The notes beneath the pieces are model-generated. The model made no database searches and was not told where the DNA came from. It worked only from the letters and a program-made list of their open reading frames with translations. This document shows positions 1 to 8,406 of a DNA stretch of 64,000 nt, in pieces (within the stretch, counting starts at the first letter, position 1; the number at the start of each line of letters is the position of its first letter). The translations under genes and the position numbers were made by a program. Origin of the DNA: UBA6168 sp039819485. Lineage in GTDB: Bacteria > Bacteroidota > Bacteroidia > Chitinophagales > Saprospiraceae. The stretch covers positions 1 to 64,000 of the forward strand of contig JBCBRY010000013.1 of assembly GCA_039819485.1 (NCBI GenBank), written 5' to 3'.

Positions 1-86
1 TTGATTTCCAAATCTTAAAAACGTTTTTCAGGCAAAATAAAAGTGTCATTTTTAGCGCTCTTTATTTTATCCAAGCACTTACTTTT
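1..86 (-). repeat. MITE-like palindromic element, partial copy 1
   Basis: This is one end of a recurring intergenic element, cut by the window edge. It contains the conserved core TTTTTCAGGCAAA, the terminal AAAAGTGTCATTTTT, and an outer arm reading into TCCAAGCACTTAC. The same sequence recurs near 17.6, 30.0 and 34.7 kb. Confidence 0.75.
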
Positions 87-313
87 TTCCAGAACCCGCC
101 ATCTATTTATGCTACAGGCCGCTGGCCGAAAGGATGTTTTCTCAATTTCCAAATAGCCATTTCACACGACGGTTTTTAAAGCGCTCATTTTCTTGAATTA
201 ATTCAAGATTACCGGAGAAGGTCTGTTCTAATTTTGTCCTGTTCCTAATTTGTTTCAATCCAATTAAGCAAACGCAGTTGTTTAACAACTTCAACGGGTA
301 AAATTGGATACAA

Positions 314-416
314 GTGAAGTTGACACTTTTATTCCGGCAACTGCTTGGCTTCCAAATTTTACAACTCTTTTTCAGGCAAAGAGAAAGTGTCATTTTTCTT
401 GATCAGGCACTTACTT
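314..416 (-). repeat. MITE-like palindromic element, copy 2
   Basis: The copy runs from TTGACACTTTTATT to AAAGTGTCATTTTT and ends in the outer arm AGGCACTTAC. It lies just upstream of the first operon, so that operon's promoter must lie in or beside it. Apart from copies 1 and 2 nothing convincing is visible between 1 and 438; the reverse-strand open frame there is only a reading of the repeats. Confidence 0.7.
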
Positions 417-438
417 CATTCACAAAAGAATCACCAAA

Positions 439-867
439 ATGAATTTACCCAAACATTATCGCACCGCTCAGGTATTGCTCACCATCGGCTGTTTTGAATT
501 TTTTGGCCCAATGATAAAAGACACCGGTGCCTCGCATTTAATGAACCCCGAGTGGGTCGGTCACGCCAGGATTCATTTGGGCTGGCTATTGGGTTTTATG
601 TTCTTTTCGGGGTTAGCCAACCTTTATTTGATTTGGTTGAGAAAGCCTCAGGTAAAGGACAATTTGAAAGTCGTAGCACTTTGGCAAGGTGTTCATTTAG
701 CAGGTTTTTGGGCCGCATTGGCATTTGCCCCGCTTTATGGAGGGCAGTTGGTGGACCATCGTTACCATACCTATATTTTGGGTATTGAAGAAAATGCTTT
801 TGTCTTTACCGTGTTGTCAATATTATTGGCGGTGGCTATTTATTTTTTAAGAAAAATAAAAGCATAA
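439..867 (+). CDS. Small four-helix integral membrane protein, function unknown
   Basis: The 142-residue product has four hydrophobic stretches, at about residues 8-28, 44-66, 80-101 and 115-137, and a basic C-terminus (RKIKA), so it is an inner-membrane protein. I do not recognise a named family with certainty; it resembles small uncharacterised four-TM proteins. It is first in a tight unit: the FAD monooxygenase begins 4 bp after its stop and the FAH-fold protein follows 16 bp after that. This suggests a role supporting that oxidative pathway, for example as a membrane partner, but this is inference from position only. The ATG follows an A-rich leader typical of Bacteroidota. Confidence 0.8.
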   Translation: MNLPKHYRTAQVLLTIGCFEFFGPMIKDTGASHLMNPEWVGHARIHLGWLLGFMFFSGLANLYLIWLRKPQVKDNLKVVALWQGVHLAGFWAALAFAPLYGGQLVDHRYHTYILGIEENAFVFTVLSILLAVAIYFLRKIKA

Positions 868-871
868 ATCC

Positions 872-2683
872 ATGAAAAAAACGGAAGTACTCATCATAGG
901 TGCGGGGCCTTCGGGAATGGTAAGTGCCTTATGTCTGGCAAAATCAGGGGTGTCTTGTATCGTTGTCGAGCGGAATGCGGGTATCAACGAACACCCGAAA
1001 GCACATGAATTAAATGCCCGTTCGATTGAAATATTAAATGCGTTGGGAGTGCGGAACAACGCACTGGCCAAAGAAGCATCCCCGTTTAATGATGGTGCGA
1101 GGATCCTGTTTTGCCAAACCATCAATGAAGAATACGGGCGCATAGACCTGTATGCGGATGAGGCCCGGAGAACCAAATACGAGCAGCATTTAAAATCAAA
1201 AACACCGTATCTCAATCTTTCCCAAACAGAACTGGAAAAGATACTTCACCAAAAGGTAGCTGATCACCCTTTGATTAAACTGCTTGTTCAACATCAATGG
1301 CAATCTTTAACACAAGATGCAATATGCGTAAAAAGTGAAATACTGGACAGACAAAATGCAGCGGTTTTGACTATCGAAAGTCAATATGTGCTAGCGGCAG
1401 ACGGGGCAGGAAGCCGATGCAGGAAATTTATGGGCATTCCGTTTAATGGTCCAGATAAAATTAATGATTTTGTTAGTGCCTATTTTGAAAACAACCTGCG
1501 CGACCATGTCCGGACCCCGGCTAAATTATTTTGGATATTAAACCCTGAAGCAGCGGGTACTTTTATCGCTCACCATATTGAAAAACGTTGGGTATATATG
1601 TTTCCCATTTATTTGGCTTATGAAAAAAAGTCATTTTTTACCAAAGGTTTTTTAGAAAAACGAATTAAAAAAGCCTTTGGCAATGAAAGTCTGAATATTG
1701 ATGTAAAGTCGATCAGCTTTTGGAGCATGTCCGCACAAGTAGCCCAAACGTATAGAAAAAACAGGGTGATATTGGTAGGGGATGCGGCGCACCGATTTCC
1801 ACCCACGGGTGGCTTGGGCATGAATACGGGAATTGCCGATGCCCACAATATTGCCTGGAAATTGCACCAGGTTATTCGGGGGCTGGCTGCCGCACAACTC
1901 TTAGACTCCTACGAAACAGAACGCAAACCTATAGCAGAACAGAACACCAAAGAGAGCTTGCACAACTATCATAAAATCTTTGAAGTTTCCGAGGCATTGG
2001 GTTTGAAAAGGGACGGCTTGGAAAAATTAGCCAAGTTCAAAAACTCAGCACCTGCAAAGTGGCTGCCGACCGCTTGGGTGGATCAAATTATTGCAATTGG
2101 TGCTAAAGCCCTTCGGAAACGAATGGATACATTCCATACCAATCCAACATTTAAAGAAAAGGTACTGGCTACCATTGCAGACCAAACTGCCCATTTTGAC
2201 AGAATTGGTTTAGACATTGGCTACGTTTATGAGCAAGGAGCAATTATTCCCGACGGAACGGATTTGATTGTTCCTGAAGACCGCGTAACGCAGTACCTTC
2301 CTTCCACTCGTCCGGGTGCGAGATTCCCGCACATTGATTTTAAAAAAAATACGGCTCCTACATCCAGCCATGACTTGTTGGATTATCGCTTTTACACACT
2401 TTTAATCAGGGAAAAAGGTACACGTTGGAAAACAGCGGCAGTGGAGTTGCCCTCAATTATTCGACAAAAAATAAAGATAGTTCGCCTGGACAAACTGGGC
2501 TTGGCTGAAACCCTTTTTAAAGAACTAATTACTTTATGTGAAATAAATGAAACCGGGGCATTATTAATTCGGCCCGACGGGCATGTAGCCTGGCGAGCCA
2601 ATTCCCTAACCGGAAATGCCAACGAAATATTACAAAAGGTCTTTGAACACTTTTTCCAAAAAAAATATATAGAAGTTGTTTAA
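872..2683 (+). CDS. FAD-dependent aromatic monooxygenase (PheA/MhpA/TfdB-like)
   Basis: This is a group A flavoprotein monooxygenase, a family that hydroxylates aromatic rings using FAD, NAD(P)H and O2. The three signature motifs are present: the dinucleotide fold GAGPSG at residues 10-15, the ADGAGSR motif near residue 175, and GDAAHRFPPTGGLGMN near residue 302, which contacts the FAD ribityl chain. At 603 residues it matches the long subfamily with a C-terminal thioredoxin-like domain, here about residues 450-600. It is cytoplasmic, with no signal peptide. It sits in an operon between a small membrane protein and a fumarylacetoacetase-fold enzyme, which fits ring hydroxylation followed by later cleavage of a C-C bond. 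The actual substrate cannot be read from the sequence. Confidence 0.88.
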   Translation: MKKTEVLIIGAGPSGMVSALCLAKSGVSCIVVERNAGINEHPKAHELNARSIEILNALGVRNNALAKEASPFNDGARILFCQTINEEYGRIDLYADEARRTKYEQHLKSKTPYLNLSQTELEKILHQKVADHPLIKLLVQHQWQSLTQDAICVKSEILDRQNAAVLTIESQYVLAADGAGSRCRKFMGIPFNGPDKINDFVSAYFENNLRDHVRTPAKLFWILNPEAAGTFIAHHIEKRWVYMFPIYLAYEKKSFFTKGFLEKRIKKAFGNESLNIDVKSISFWSMSAQVAQTYRKNRVILVGDAAHRFPPTGGLGMNTGIADAHNIAWKLHQVIRGLAAAQLLDSYETERKPIAEQNTKESLHNYHKIFEVSEALGLKRDGLEKLAKFKNSAPAKWLPTAWVDQIIAIGAKALRKRMDTFHTNPTFKEKVLATIADQTAHFDRIGLDIGYVYEQGAIIPDGTDLIVPEDRVTQYLPSTRPGARFPHIDFKKNTAPTSSHDLLDYRFYTLLIREKGTRWKTAAVELPSIIRQKIKIVRLDKLGLAETLFKELITLCEINETGALLIRPDGHVAWRANSLTGNANEILQKVFEHFFQKKYIEVV

Positions 2684-2699
2684 AAATTCAAACTGAATT

Positions 2700-3692
2700 A
2701 TGAAGTTCATTAAATATTCGGGGATCATTCTGGGTGTATTGCTGCTTATTTTGATTGCCTTTGGTTTGTACTTAAATCGAGGGTTACCCCATGAAATAAA
2801 ACCCGCTGATTTTAATTGTTTATCACTCGCCAACGGGGCTTTTATTGATTTTGACACCCTTCCAAATAATATTTACGGAGTTGGCTTATCCTATGCAGGA
2901 CATATCAACGAAACTGCCTCTGATTTTGACCCGGAGGGCGACCCACCCGTTTTTATAAAAGCCAATAACAGTATTACTAAAACCGGGAGTACGGTTAATG
3001 TACCTTCACAACAGTCCATGTTGGATGCGTTAGAGCAATTGGAACCGGGCATTGCCCAAACCATTAATCAACAGTTCGAATCGTTGCCTGCTTTGTTGGA
3101 CTATGAAGTAGAGTTGGGTTTTGTTCTTTTGGAAAATATTTCTTTCGAAGATTTAAACAACGAGGAATACGTTCCCCAAATTGGTTTTTTTATAGGCAAT
3201 GATTTGTCAGCCCGAAGTTTAGCCGTTTTGGGCGAAGGGCAGCACAATCGTTTTGATTATTGGGGTATTTCCAAAAGCTTTTCTGGCTTTACACCGGTTA
3301 GTGGAAAAGTGTGGGTCCCGAATGAATTTAAAGCCAACAGCATACCCTGCATTACTATTGAAACACAAGTGAACGGGGAGGTTCGACAACAGCAAACGAC
3401 AAGCGACTTGATTTATACGCCTTTACAGATGTTGCAAGCCATTCGTCGTAAATATCCGAATAAAGAGTTGCGAAAAGGTGATTGGGTGCTGACGGGAACG
3501 CCCGGAGGTGTTGTCTTGTCGGCTCCAAGGTGGTTGGTCCGCCTGGCAGGGATAATAGGAATTGACCGCTATAAAAAATTGACTAAAATCATTTCGGGCG
3601 AAAAAGATGGAGGGAAGTTTTTAAAACCGGGAGATAAGGTATTGGCCAAGGGTGAAGGTTTGGGAAGTGTGGAGGTGGAAATAACCGATTAG
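2700..3692 (+). CDS. Fumarylacetoacetate hydrolase-fold protein with N-terminal membrane anchor
   Basis: The FAH-family fold hydrolyses or decarboxylates acylpyruvate-type products of aromatic breakdown, using a divalent metal held by acidic residues. Visible family motifs are DYEVELGFVL near residue 134, GNDLSAR near 165, KSFSGFTPVSG near 198 and the late TGTPGGV loop near 265. The oddity is the N-terminus: residues 8-28 form one uninterrupted hydrophobic helix before the catalytic domain, whereas FAH-family enzymes are normally soluble and cytoplasmic. With the short basic start (MKFIK) this predicts a membrane anchor with the enzyme facing the periplasm. It is the last gene of the 439-3692 operon, 16 bp after the monooxygenase. 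Confidence 0.85.
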   Translation: MKFIKYSGIILGVLLLILIAFGLYLNRGLPHEIKPADFNCLSLANGAFIDFDTLPNNIYGVGLSYAGHINETASDFDPEGDPPVFIKANNSITKTGSTVNVPSQQSMLDALEQLEPGIAQTINQQFESLPALLDYEVELGFVLLENISFEDLNNEEYVPQIGFFIGNDLSARSLAVLGEGQHNRFDYWGISKSFSGFTPVSGKVWVPNEFKANSIPCITIETQVNGEVRQQQTTSDLIYTPLQMLQAIRRKYPNKELRKGDWVLTGTPGGVVLSAPRWLVRLAGIIGIDRYKKLTKIISGEKDGGKFLKPGDKVLAKGEGLGSVEVEITD

Positions 3693-3798
3693 GTTTTGGA
3701 TAAGGGAACAGGTTTTTTGAGGTAGTGGCCCGAACAGGAAGTGCCCCAACTTTTTTATTGCACAAGAGGTGTTCGGAAATAAAGAATCCTTAGGTGTT

Positions 3799-3846
3799 CT
3801 CTCCACAGGGGGAGGTTTGCACTTTCTTTTCTTTCCCTGTGGAGAG
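3799..3846. repeat. Hairpin with 12-bp perfect arms (GC-rich intergenic palindrome)
   Basis: CTCTCCACAGGG at 3799-3810 pairs perfectly with CCCTGTGGAGAG at 3835-3846. It resembles two other C/G-rich palindromes near 11.9 and 17.5 kb. It follows the FAH-fold gene by about 100 bp and could end that transcript. Confidence 0.7.
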
Positions 3847-3907
3847 GGCCGGGGGGAGGAAATATGCATTAAACGAATTACATTTATAATTATTGAACAC
3901 CTTTACC

Positions 3908-3938
3908 AAAGTTGTTTGAAGATAATGTGAACAACTTT
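3908..3938. promoter_or_regulatory. Dyad upstream of the Crp-type regulator, possible operator
   Basis: AAAGTTGTT at 3908-3916 and AACAACTTT at 3930-3938 are perfect 9-bp inverted arms around a 13-bp spacer, 23 bp before the ATG of the regulator gene. A dimeric regulator binding its own leader would need such a site. This is inference; a simple hairpin is the alternative. Confidence 0.4.
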
Positions 3939-3961
3939 AACCACACATAATTTACAAGTAC

Positions 3962-4561
3962 ATGAATCAAGAGGAAGCCACTTCATACCTTAATGACTTT
4001 CTAAATAATCTTCGAAGCCTGAAGGTGGCGGACGAGACCATCCAACAAATGAAATCTCACATAAAGGTTTTTAAGGTAAAATCGAAAGGTACTCTAATTG
4101 TTCCCGGAGAAATATGTAAAAATATTTATTTGGTAATGGACGGAGGGTTTGTTTGTCGCTATATCCATGAAAAGAACTACATAGCGAAGACCATTAATTT
4201 TTATTTAGTCGACCTACATCCAATCATGGCGTGTTTGGATAGTTTTTTCACACAGACGCCAACCAATTGTGAACTGAGGGCAATTGCTGATTCCGTAGTA
4301 GCAGCGTTGCCAAAAACGGTAGTGGATAGTTTAGTAGAGAAGGATAAATATTTTGCAAAATTCCATTACGAGGTGGTCAGTACGGCAATGATGGAGGAAA
4401 ATGAATTGAAAACAAAACTCATCGCTTATTCTTCAAAAGAGAAATACGATTTCATCATTCAGGAAATGCCCGCCGTCATCCAAAAAGTCCCTTCCAAGTA
4501 CATCGCTGAATTTTGTGGCATTTCTGCTGAATGGTTGAGCAAACTCAAAAAATCTAAGTAA
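3962..4561 (+). CDS. Crp/Fnr-family cyclic-nucleotide-binding-domain regulator
   Basis: This 199-residue protein has the length and shape of the many small Crp-like regulators of Bacteroidota. A cyclic-nucleotide-binding beta-barrel occupies about residues 30-120 (GTLIVPGEICKNIYLVMDGG). A short helix-turn-helix forms the C-terminus (PSKYIAEFCGISAEWLSKLK), where these proteins usually carry Y-I-A-x-x-L-G-I. The cAMP-contacting arginine and glutamate of classical Crp are not evident, so the ligand is unknown and binding may be lost. It stands alone after the monooxygenase operon, on the same strand, and is a candidate regulator of it. A dyad just upstream could serve autoregulation. Confidence 0.85.
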   Translation: MNQEEATSYLNDFLNNLRSLKVADETIQQMKSHIKVFKVKSKGTLIVPGEICKNIYLVMDGGFVCRYIHEKNYIAKTINFYLVDLHPIMACLDSFFTQTPTNCELRAIADSVVAALPKTVVDSLVEKDKYFAKFHYEVVSTAMMEENELKTKLIAYSSKEKYDFIIQEMPAVIQKVPSKYIAEFCGISAEWLSKLKKSK

Positions 4562-4566
4562 TTGGC

Positions 4567-4673
4567 TGTTCAAAAAAAATGACACTTTTCCTTTGCCTGA
4601 AAAAGAGTTTGGAGGCATGGAAATCAAACATTTGCCCAAATAAAAGTGCCATTTTTCTCGACCACCTGCTTAA
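4567..4673 (+). repeat. MITE-like palindromic element, copy 3
   Basis: The copy runs from GTTCAAAAAAAATGACACTT to AAAAGTGCCATTTTTCTCGA and carries the core CTTTGCCTGAAAAAGAG. It begins 6 bp after the stop of the Crp-type gene. The remaining 4674-4978 gap holds a small GGGGC/GCCCC hairpin at 4702-4716 and the leader of fabI. Confidence 0.75.
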
Positions 4674-4944
4674 TCACGCAAAATTATTCATACAAATTAA
4701 TGGGGCTCGATGCCCCCACAAATTGTAAATAAATTTGCTTGTTCAGCTGCCATCCAAAGCAACAATAAACCACTAACCAAATAAGAAGTGATTTTAGTTT
4801 TCCATAATGTAACATGTGTTTTATAATAAAACTTTGCATAGGTTATTCAGACAGATAGTATCGTTGAATTAAGGAATGAAGGATCAATGCTCTTGCGATT
4901 GTAAAAGATCTTCAAACATGCCCTAAATCACATTAGGATTAATT

Positions 4945-4952
4945 TACATTTG
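4945..4952 (+). promoter_or_regulatory. Possible Bacteroidota -7 box of fabI
   Basis: TACATTTG matches the TAnnTTTG -7 consensus of Bacteroidota, 26 bp before the fabI ATG. No clear TTTG -33 box is seen at the usual distance, so this is tentative. Confidence 0.35.
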
Positions 4953-4978
4953 CAGCCCACTCACCCAATTCTCAAAAA

Positions 4979-5767
4979 ATGAACAAAACCGCGATTGTAT
5001 TTGGAGTTAGAAACGAACGGAGCATCGCCTTTGCAGTGGCTAAAAAGCTGCATGAAAGCGGCATCAGGACGGCCGTCAGCTACACCGCAGACACAAAAGA
5101 AGATGTACTTTTTTATTTGCAAAATGCTGGGATGGACCCTGCGCTGACGGGCGAGGTAAACGTGCAGGATGAATCACAGATCAAGGCGTTTGTTGAAAAA
5201 GTGGCCGAACACGGTGGCCACATCGATTACGTCCTCCACAGTGTCGCCTTTGGCAACCACCGGGTGTTGTGTACCAAACTGCCCATGTCTGAGGAACCAG
5301 CCACCAATTACCTCGACATACCTTTTGAGGATTTAGCGGAAGCATTGGACATCAGCGCATACTCCTTGCTGCGCATCTGCCGGGTGGTCAAGCCTCACTT
5401 GTCACCCAACGCATCTATTTTAACGATGACTTACAATGCTTCGCAGCGAGTTGTTCCCGCCTACGCAGGGATGTCGGTCGCCAAGGCCGCATTGGAAAAT
5501 ATCATGAAATACCTGGCCTATCATTTTGGACAGGAAGGGCATCGGGTCAATGCACTTTCACCGGGGCTATTGATGACGACCTCTGCCGCTGGAATTACCA
5601 ACGTTCGCACCATGCGCAAAAAATCAAAAGAAGCTTCTCCGCTCGGAAATATAAAATTGGAAGATGTGGCAGAGGCTGCCATGTATTATTTTTCAGATGC
5701 TTCGAAACGGGTCTGTGGAAACATCCATTATGTAGACGGTGGCTTGAACATCATGGGCATTGATTAA
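4979..5767 (+). CDS. fabI: Enoyl-[acyl-carrier-protein] reductase (NADH), FabI type
   Basis: FabI carries out the last reduction of each fatty-acid elongation cycle, turning trans-2-enoyl-ACP into acyl-ACP with NAD(P)H; it is cytoplasmic and normally a tetramer. The 262-residue length is standard. The N-terminal nucleotide fold has the atypical SDR glycine pattern VFGVRNERSIAFAVA. The catalytic triad is Y152, Y162 and K169 (PAYAGMSVAKAAL), with the same spacing as Y146/Y156/K163 of the E. coli enzyme. The C-terminus SDASKRVCGNIHYVDGG is typical. It is 37 bp upstream of a tolC-like gene on the same strand and may be co-transcribed with the efflux operon. AcpS, another fatty-acid enzyme, lies at the far end of that operon. 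Confidence 0.93.
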   Translation: MNKTAIVFGVRNERSIAFAVAKKLHESGIRTAVSYTADTKEDVLFYLQNAGMDPALTGEVNVQDESQIKAFVEKVAEHGGHIDYVLHSVAFGNHRVLCTKLPMSEEPATNYLDIPFEDLAEALDISAYSLLRICRVVKPHLSPNASILTMTYNASQRVVPAYAGMSVAKAALENIMKYLAYHFGQEGHRVNALSPGLLMTTSAAGITNVRTMRKKSKEASPLGNIKLEDVAEAAMYYFSDASKRVCGNIHYVDGGLNIMGID

Positions 5768-5804
5768 GAGTTGTTAAAAACAACATCTCAAAATTCCGGC
5801 AATT

Positions 5805-7172
5805 ATGATGAGACTCCTCTTTTTATGTTTTTTATTTTTTATTAAATCGTACTCCTGGTCCCAGACGCAGGTCTTGAATAAGTATATTCAAAAAGGACTG
5901 TCCAATAACCTCAAAATCCAGCAACACCACTTATCGATTGACGAAAGTGAATTGAATGCCAGGGCGGCCAAAAGCTACAGGCGTCCTCAATTGTCGTTCA
6001 ATGCTTCTTATTTATTGGCCGAAGGTGGACGGCGGATAGAATTCCCTTTGAGTGATTTGGTCAACCCCATCAATGGCACGCTGAACCAGCTGACTGGCAG
6101 CAACGACTTTCCGACGGATATTTCCAACTTCTCAGAGACATTTATCCCAAATAATTTTCAAGACACACGACTGAAGCTCCGTTATGCAGTCTACAATGAA
6201 ACTTTAAAATATCAATACCTCGCCCAACAACAATTGGTCAGCCTTGAAACGGCTGAACAGGTGGCCATCCAACAGGATTTAATAAAAAATATCAAAATCG
6301 CTTACTACCAATATTTCAAATCGGATGCAGTCATTGGTATTTTTATGCAGTCCAAAAAGCAATTAGAAGGAGTCTATGATTTCAATAAAAAACTGGTTGA
6401 CTACAACCAAAAAACAGCAGACATCCTTTTTCAGGTCACTTACGAAATTGAAAAAAACAATGCAGAATTATTAGAAATAGAACAGCAAAAGGAAAATGCA
6501 AAAGCACATTTCAATTCATTATTAAATACCAGCTTAAACGAGCCTATCGAGAAGGACGGGAACCTGAAAAGCGGAATTTCTAACCACGATCTTTTAGAGG
6601 CTGATTTATCTGAACTGCAAAACCTGGCCTTGCAACAACGGCCAGAATTGGTGCAGCTTTCAGAAGCTGCCGGAGCCAATGAGATATTGGTCAAAGCAAA
6701 CCAGAAAAGCATGTTCCCCACTTTGAACCTCGAAGTTACTTCGGGATTTCAGGGAACGGGGTATCGCTTCCAGGACGACCAGTTTCTCAATACCCTGGGA
6801 GTTGGGTTTGATTGGTTGTTGTACGATGGTGGAAACCGAAAAAGAAAAACAGAGGTCGCCCAAATCGCCAACGCAAAAATTCAAAAAGACATCGAAATCG
6901 CTCAACAGCAAATCCGTCTGGAAGTACAAAAACAATTTCAAGCACTCCAGACGGCCCAGCAAAAAATAACCGTGGAACAAGCACTTTTGCAAAGTGCCCA
7001 AAGCAGGTATGACCTGTTGCGCAAACGGTACGAATCGGGGGAGGTGCTATTGATTGAATTATTGGATGCACAAACCAAATATACCCAGGCACGGTTGGGT
7101 TTAGAAGTTGTAGAATTTGATCTGCTGATTCGGCTGGCTGAATTGGAAAGAGCGTTGGGGATGGGAGGTTAG
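5805..7172 (+). CDS. TolC-family outer-membrane efflux channel
   Basis: The 455-residue product begins with a signal peptide (about residues 1-20, ending SYSWSQ). It then shows two TolC-type repeats of long amphipathic helices and beta strands: ARAAKSYRRPQLSFNASY near residue 52 and AGANEILVKANQKSMFPTLN near 290. The closing helical hairpin YDLLRKRYESGEVLLIELLD is diagnostic. It is the outer-membrane part of a tripartite pump whose adaptor (7318) and inner-membrane RND permease (8407) follow on the same strand. A long hairpin at 7215-7272 sits in the 145-bp gap before the adaptor gene and may adjust the amounts of the parts. Confidence 0.9.
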   Translation: MMRLLFLCFLFFIKSYSWSQTQVLNKYIQKGLSNNLKIQQHHLSIDESELNARAAKSYRRPQLSFNASYLLAEGGRRIEFPLSDLVNPINGTLNQLTGSNDFPTDISNFSETFIPNNFQDTRLKLRYAVYNETLKYQYLAQQQLVSLETAEQVAIQQDLIKNIKIAYYQYFKSDAVIGIFMQSKKQLEGVYDFNKKLVDYNQKTADILFQVTYEIEKNNAELLEIEQQKENAKAHFNSLLNTSLNEPIEKDGNLKSGISNHDLLEADLSELQNLALQQRPELVQLSEAAGANEILVKANQKSMFPTLNLEVTSGFQGTGYRFQDDQFLNTLGVGFDWLLYDGGNRKRKTEVAQIANAKIQKDIEIAQQQIRLEVQKQFQALQTAQQKITVEQALLQSAQSRYDLLRKRYESGEVLLIELLDAQTKYTQARLGLEVVEFDLLIRLAELERALGMGG

Positions 7173-7214
7173 TCTCTTAATGTAATGACAACAAAACTTG
7201 TATATAAAACAACG

Positions 7215-7272
7215 CTGCGAGCTTTGTGTCCCCTGCGTGAAAAAAACCATGCAGAGGACACAAAGCTCGCAG
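7215..7272. repeat. Long hairpin, 25-bp nearly perfect arms
   Basis: The arm at 7215-7239 (CTGCGAGCTTTGTGTCC and on) pairs with 7248-7272 (GGACACAAAGCTCGCAG and before) with two mismatches and a short A-rich loop. It belongs to a family of CGCAGAG/ACACAAAG hairpins seen elsewhere in the window. There is no U-run on either side, so a simple terminator is not indicated. Confidence 0.75.
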
Positions 7273-7317
7273 AGAAATTGTATTGCCATTACAGCTAAAT
7301 GCTAAATACAAATAAAA

Positions 7318-8394
7318 ATGAAGCACATTCTTCGCTTGTTGTCAAGCCTGTTGTTCATCCTGTTCGTTTCCTGCAATCAGTTCCAGTCACAGGACACGGA
7401 GCAGGAAATTACGGAAAGCCGAAAAATTCCAAATGTCACCATAAAAAAGCTGACGTTGACAGATGAACCGCTACCGATTCCGGCAGTCGGGACCGTCGCA
7501 CAAAAGGAAATTCAAAACCTATCATTCAAGACCGGTGGCGTGATTGAAAAAATAACGGTGAATACTTCCCAAACGGTCAGGAAAGGACAGCTACTGGCAG
7601 AACTCCGCACAAACGAGGCAACCGCACAATTGGAAAAAGCACAAACCGTATTTGAGAAGGCGAGTCGGGATTTGGAGAAATTGGCGAAAATGTATGCCGA
7701 TACAGCGGCCACCCTTACTCAATTGGAAAGCCTCCAAACCAAGGTAGACTTAGCTAAATCCGATTTGGAGCTAGCAGAAATCAATGTCAATAATGCAAAA
7801 TTAATAGCGCCCGCAAACGGGAAAATTTTAAGAAAAATGGTTCGGCAAAATGAAGTTGTTGCACCTGGGGTACCTGTTCTTCAATTTGCATCCAAAGGAA
7901 AAAAAAGCCTGGTCATCAAGACAACCGCTACCGATAAAGACCTGGTTCTGTTAAAGTTAGGAGACAAAGCAAAAGTGTATTTTGATGTTTATCCAGAGCA
8001 AACCTTTGGTGCCTACATCACTCAAATAGCAGAAGCAGCCCACCCGCTGACCGGTACTTTTGAGATCGAACTAAGCTTTGCTTCAATACCGAAGGAAACA
8101 ATAAAAACAGGGTTTGTTTGCAGCATCGAGCTGCTTCCCGCTAATCAATCTCCGTACTTCAAAATTGACTTGAACGCACTGGTCGAAGGCTCGGAAAACG
8201 CCGCTAATATCTTCCTGTTGAAAGAAGCTGCCCAAAAAACATTTGTACAAAAAATAACAGTCTTGCCCGACCAGATTCAAAAAGGTTTCTTTTCAACTTC
8301 CGACCCCGGCCTGAAAGAGGGGCTCTCCGTTGTGACAACAGGCGCAGCCTGGCTTTCGGACGGAATGGAAGTAAATGTGATCTATCAAGACTAA
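7318..8394 (+). CDS. RND efflux periplasmic adaptor (membrane fusion protein), lipoprotein
   Basis: This HlyD/AcrA-type adaptor links the RND permease to the TolC channel. It is 358 residues with a lipoprotein signal peptide whose lipobox ends at Cys19 (ILFVSC). Then come the first biotinyl-lipoyl half (VGTVAQKEIQNLSFKTGGVI), a coiled-coil hairpin at about 90-150 (QLEKAQTVFEKASRDLEKL), the second lipoyl half (LIAPANGKILRKMVRQNEVV) and a beta-barrel domain. The next gene begins 12 bp downstream. It is short compared with AcrA but usual for this RND subgroup in Bacteroidota. Confidence 0.9.
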   Translation: MKHILRLLSSLLFILFVSCNQFQSQDTEQEITESRKIPNVTIKKLTLTDEPLPIPAVGTVAQKEIQNLSFKTGGVIEKITVNTSQTVRKGQLLAELRTNEATAQLEKAQTVFEKASRDLEKLAKMYADTAATLTQLESLQTKVDLAKSDLELAEINVNNAKLIAPANGKILRKMVRQNEVVAPGVPVLQFASKGKKSLVIKTTATDKDLVLLKLGDKAKVYFDVYPEQTFGAYITQIAEAAHPLTGTFEIELSFASIPKETIKTGFVCSIELLPANQSPYFKIDLNALVEGSENAANIFLLKEAAQKTFVQKITVLPDQIQKGFFSTSDPGLKEGLSVVTTGAAWLSDGMEVNVIYQD

Positions 8395-8406
8395 ATCAGC
8401 AGGCAC

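Noticed and set aside
142..393. Open frame of 83 codons on the minus strand
   Set aside because: It is a reading through two MITE-like copies; composition is repeat-derived and no domain is visible.
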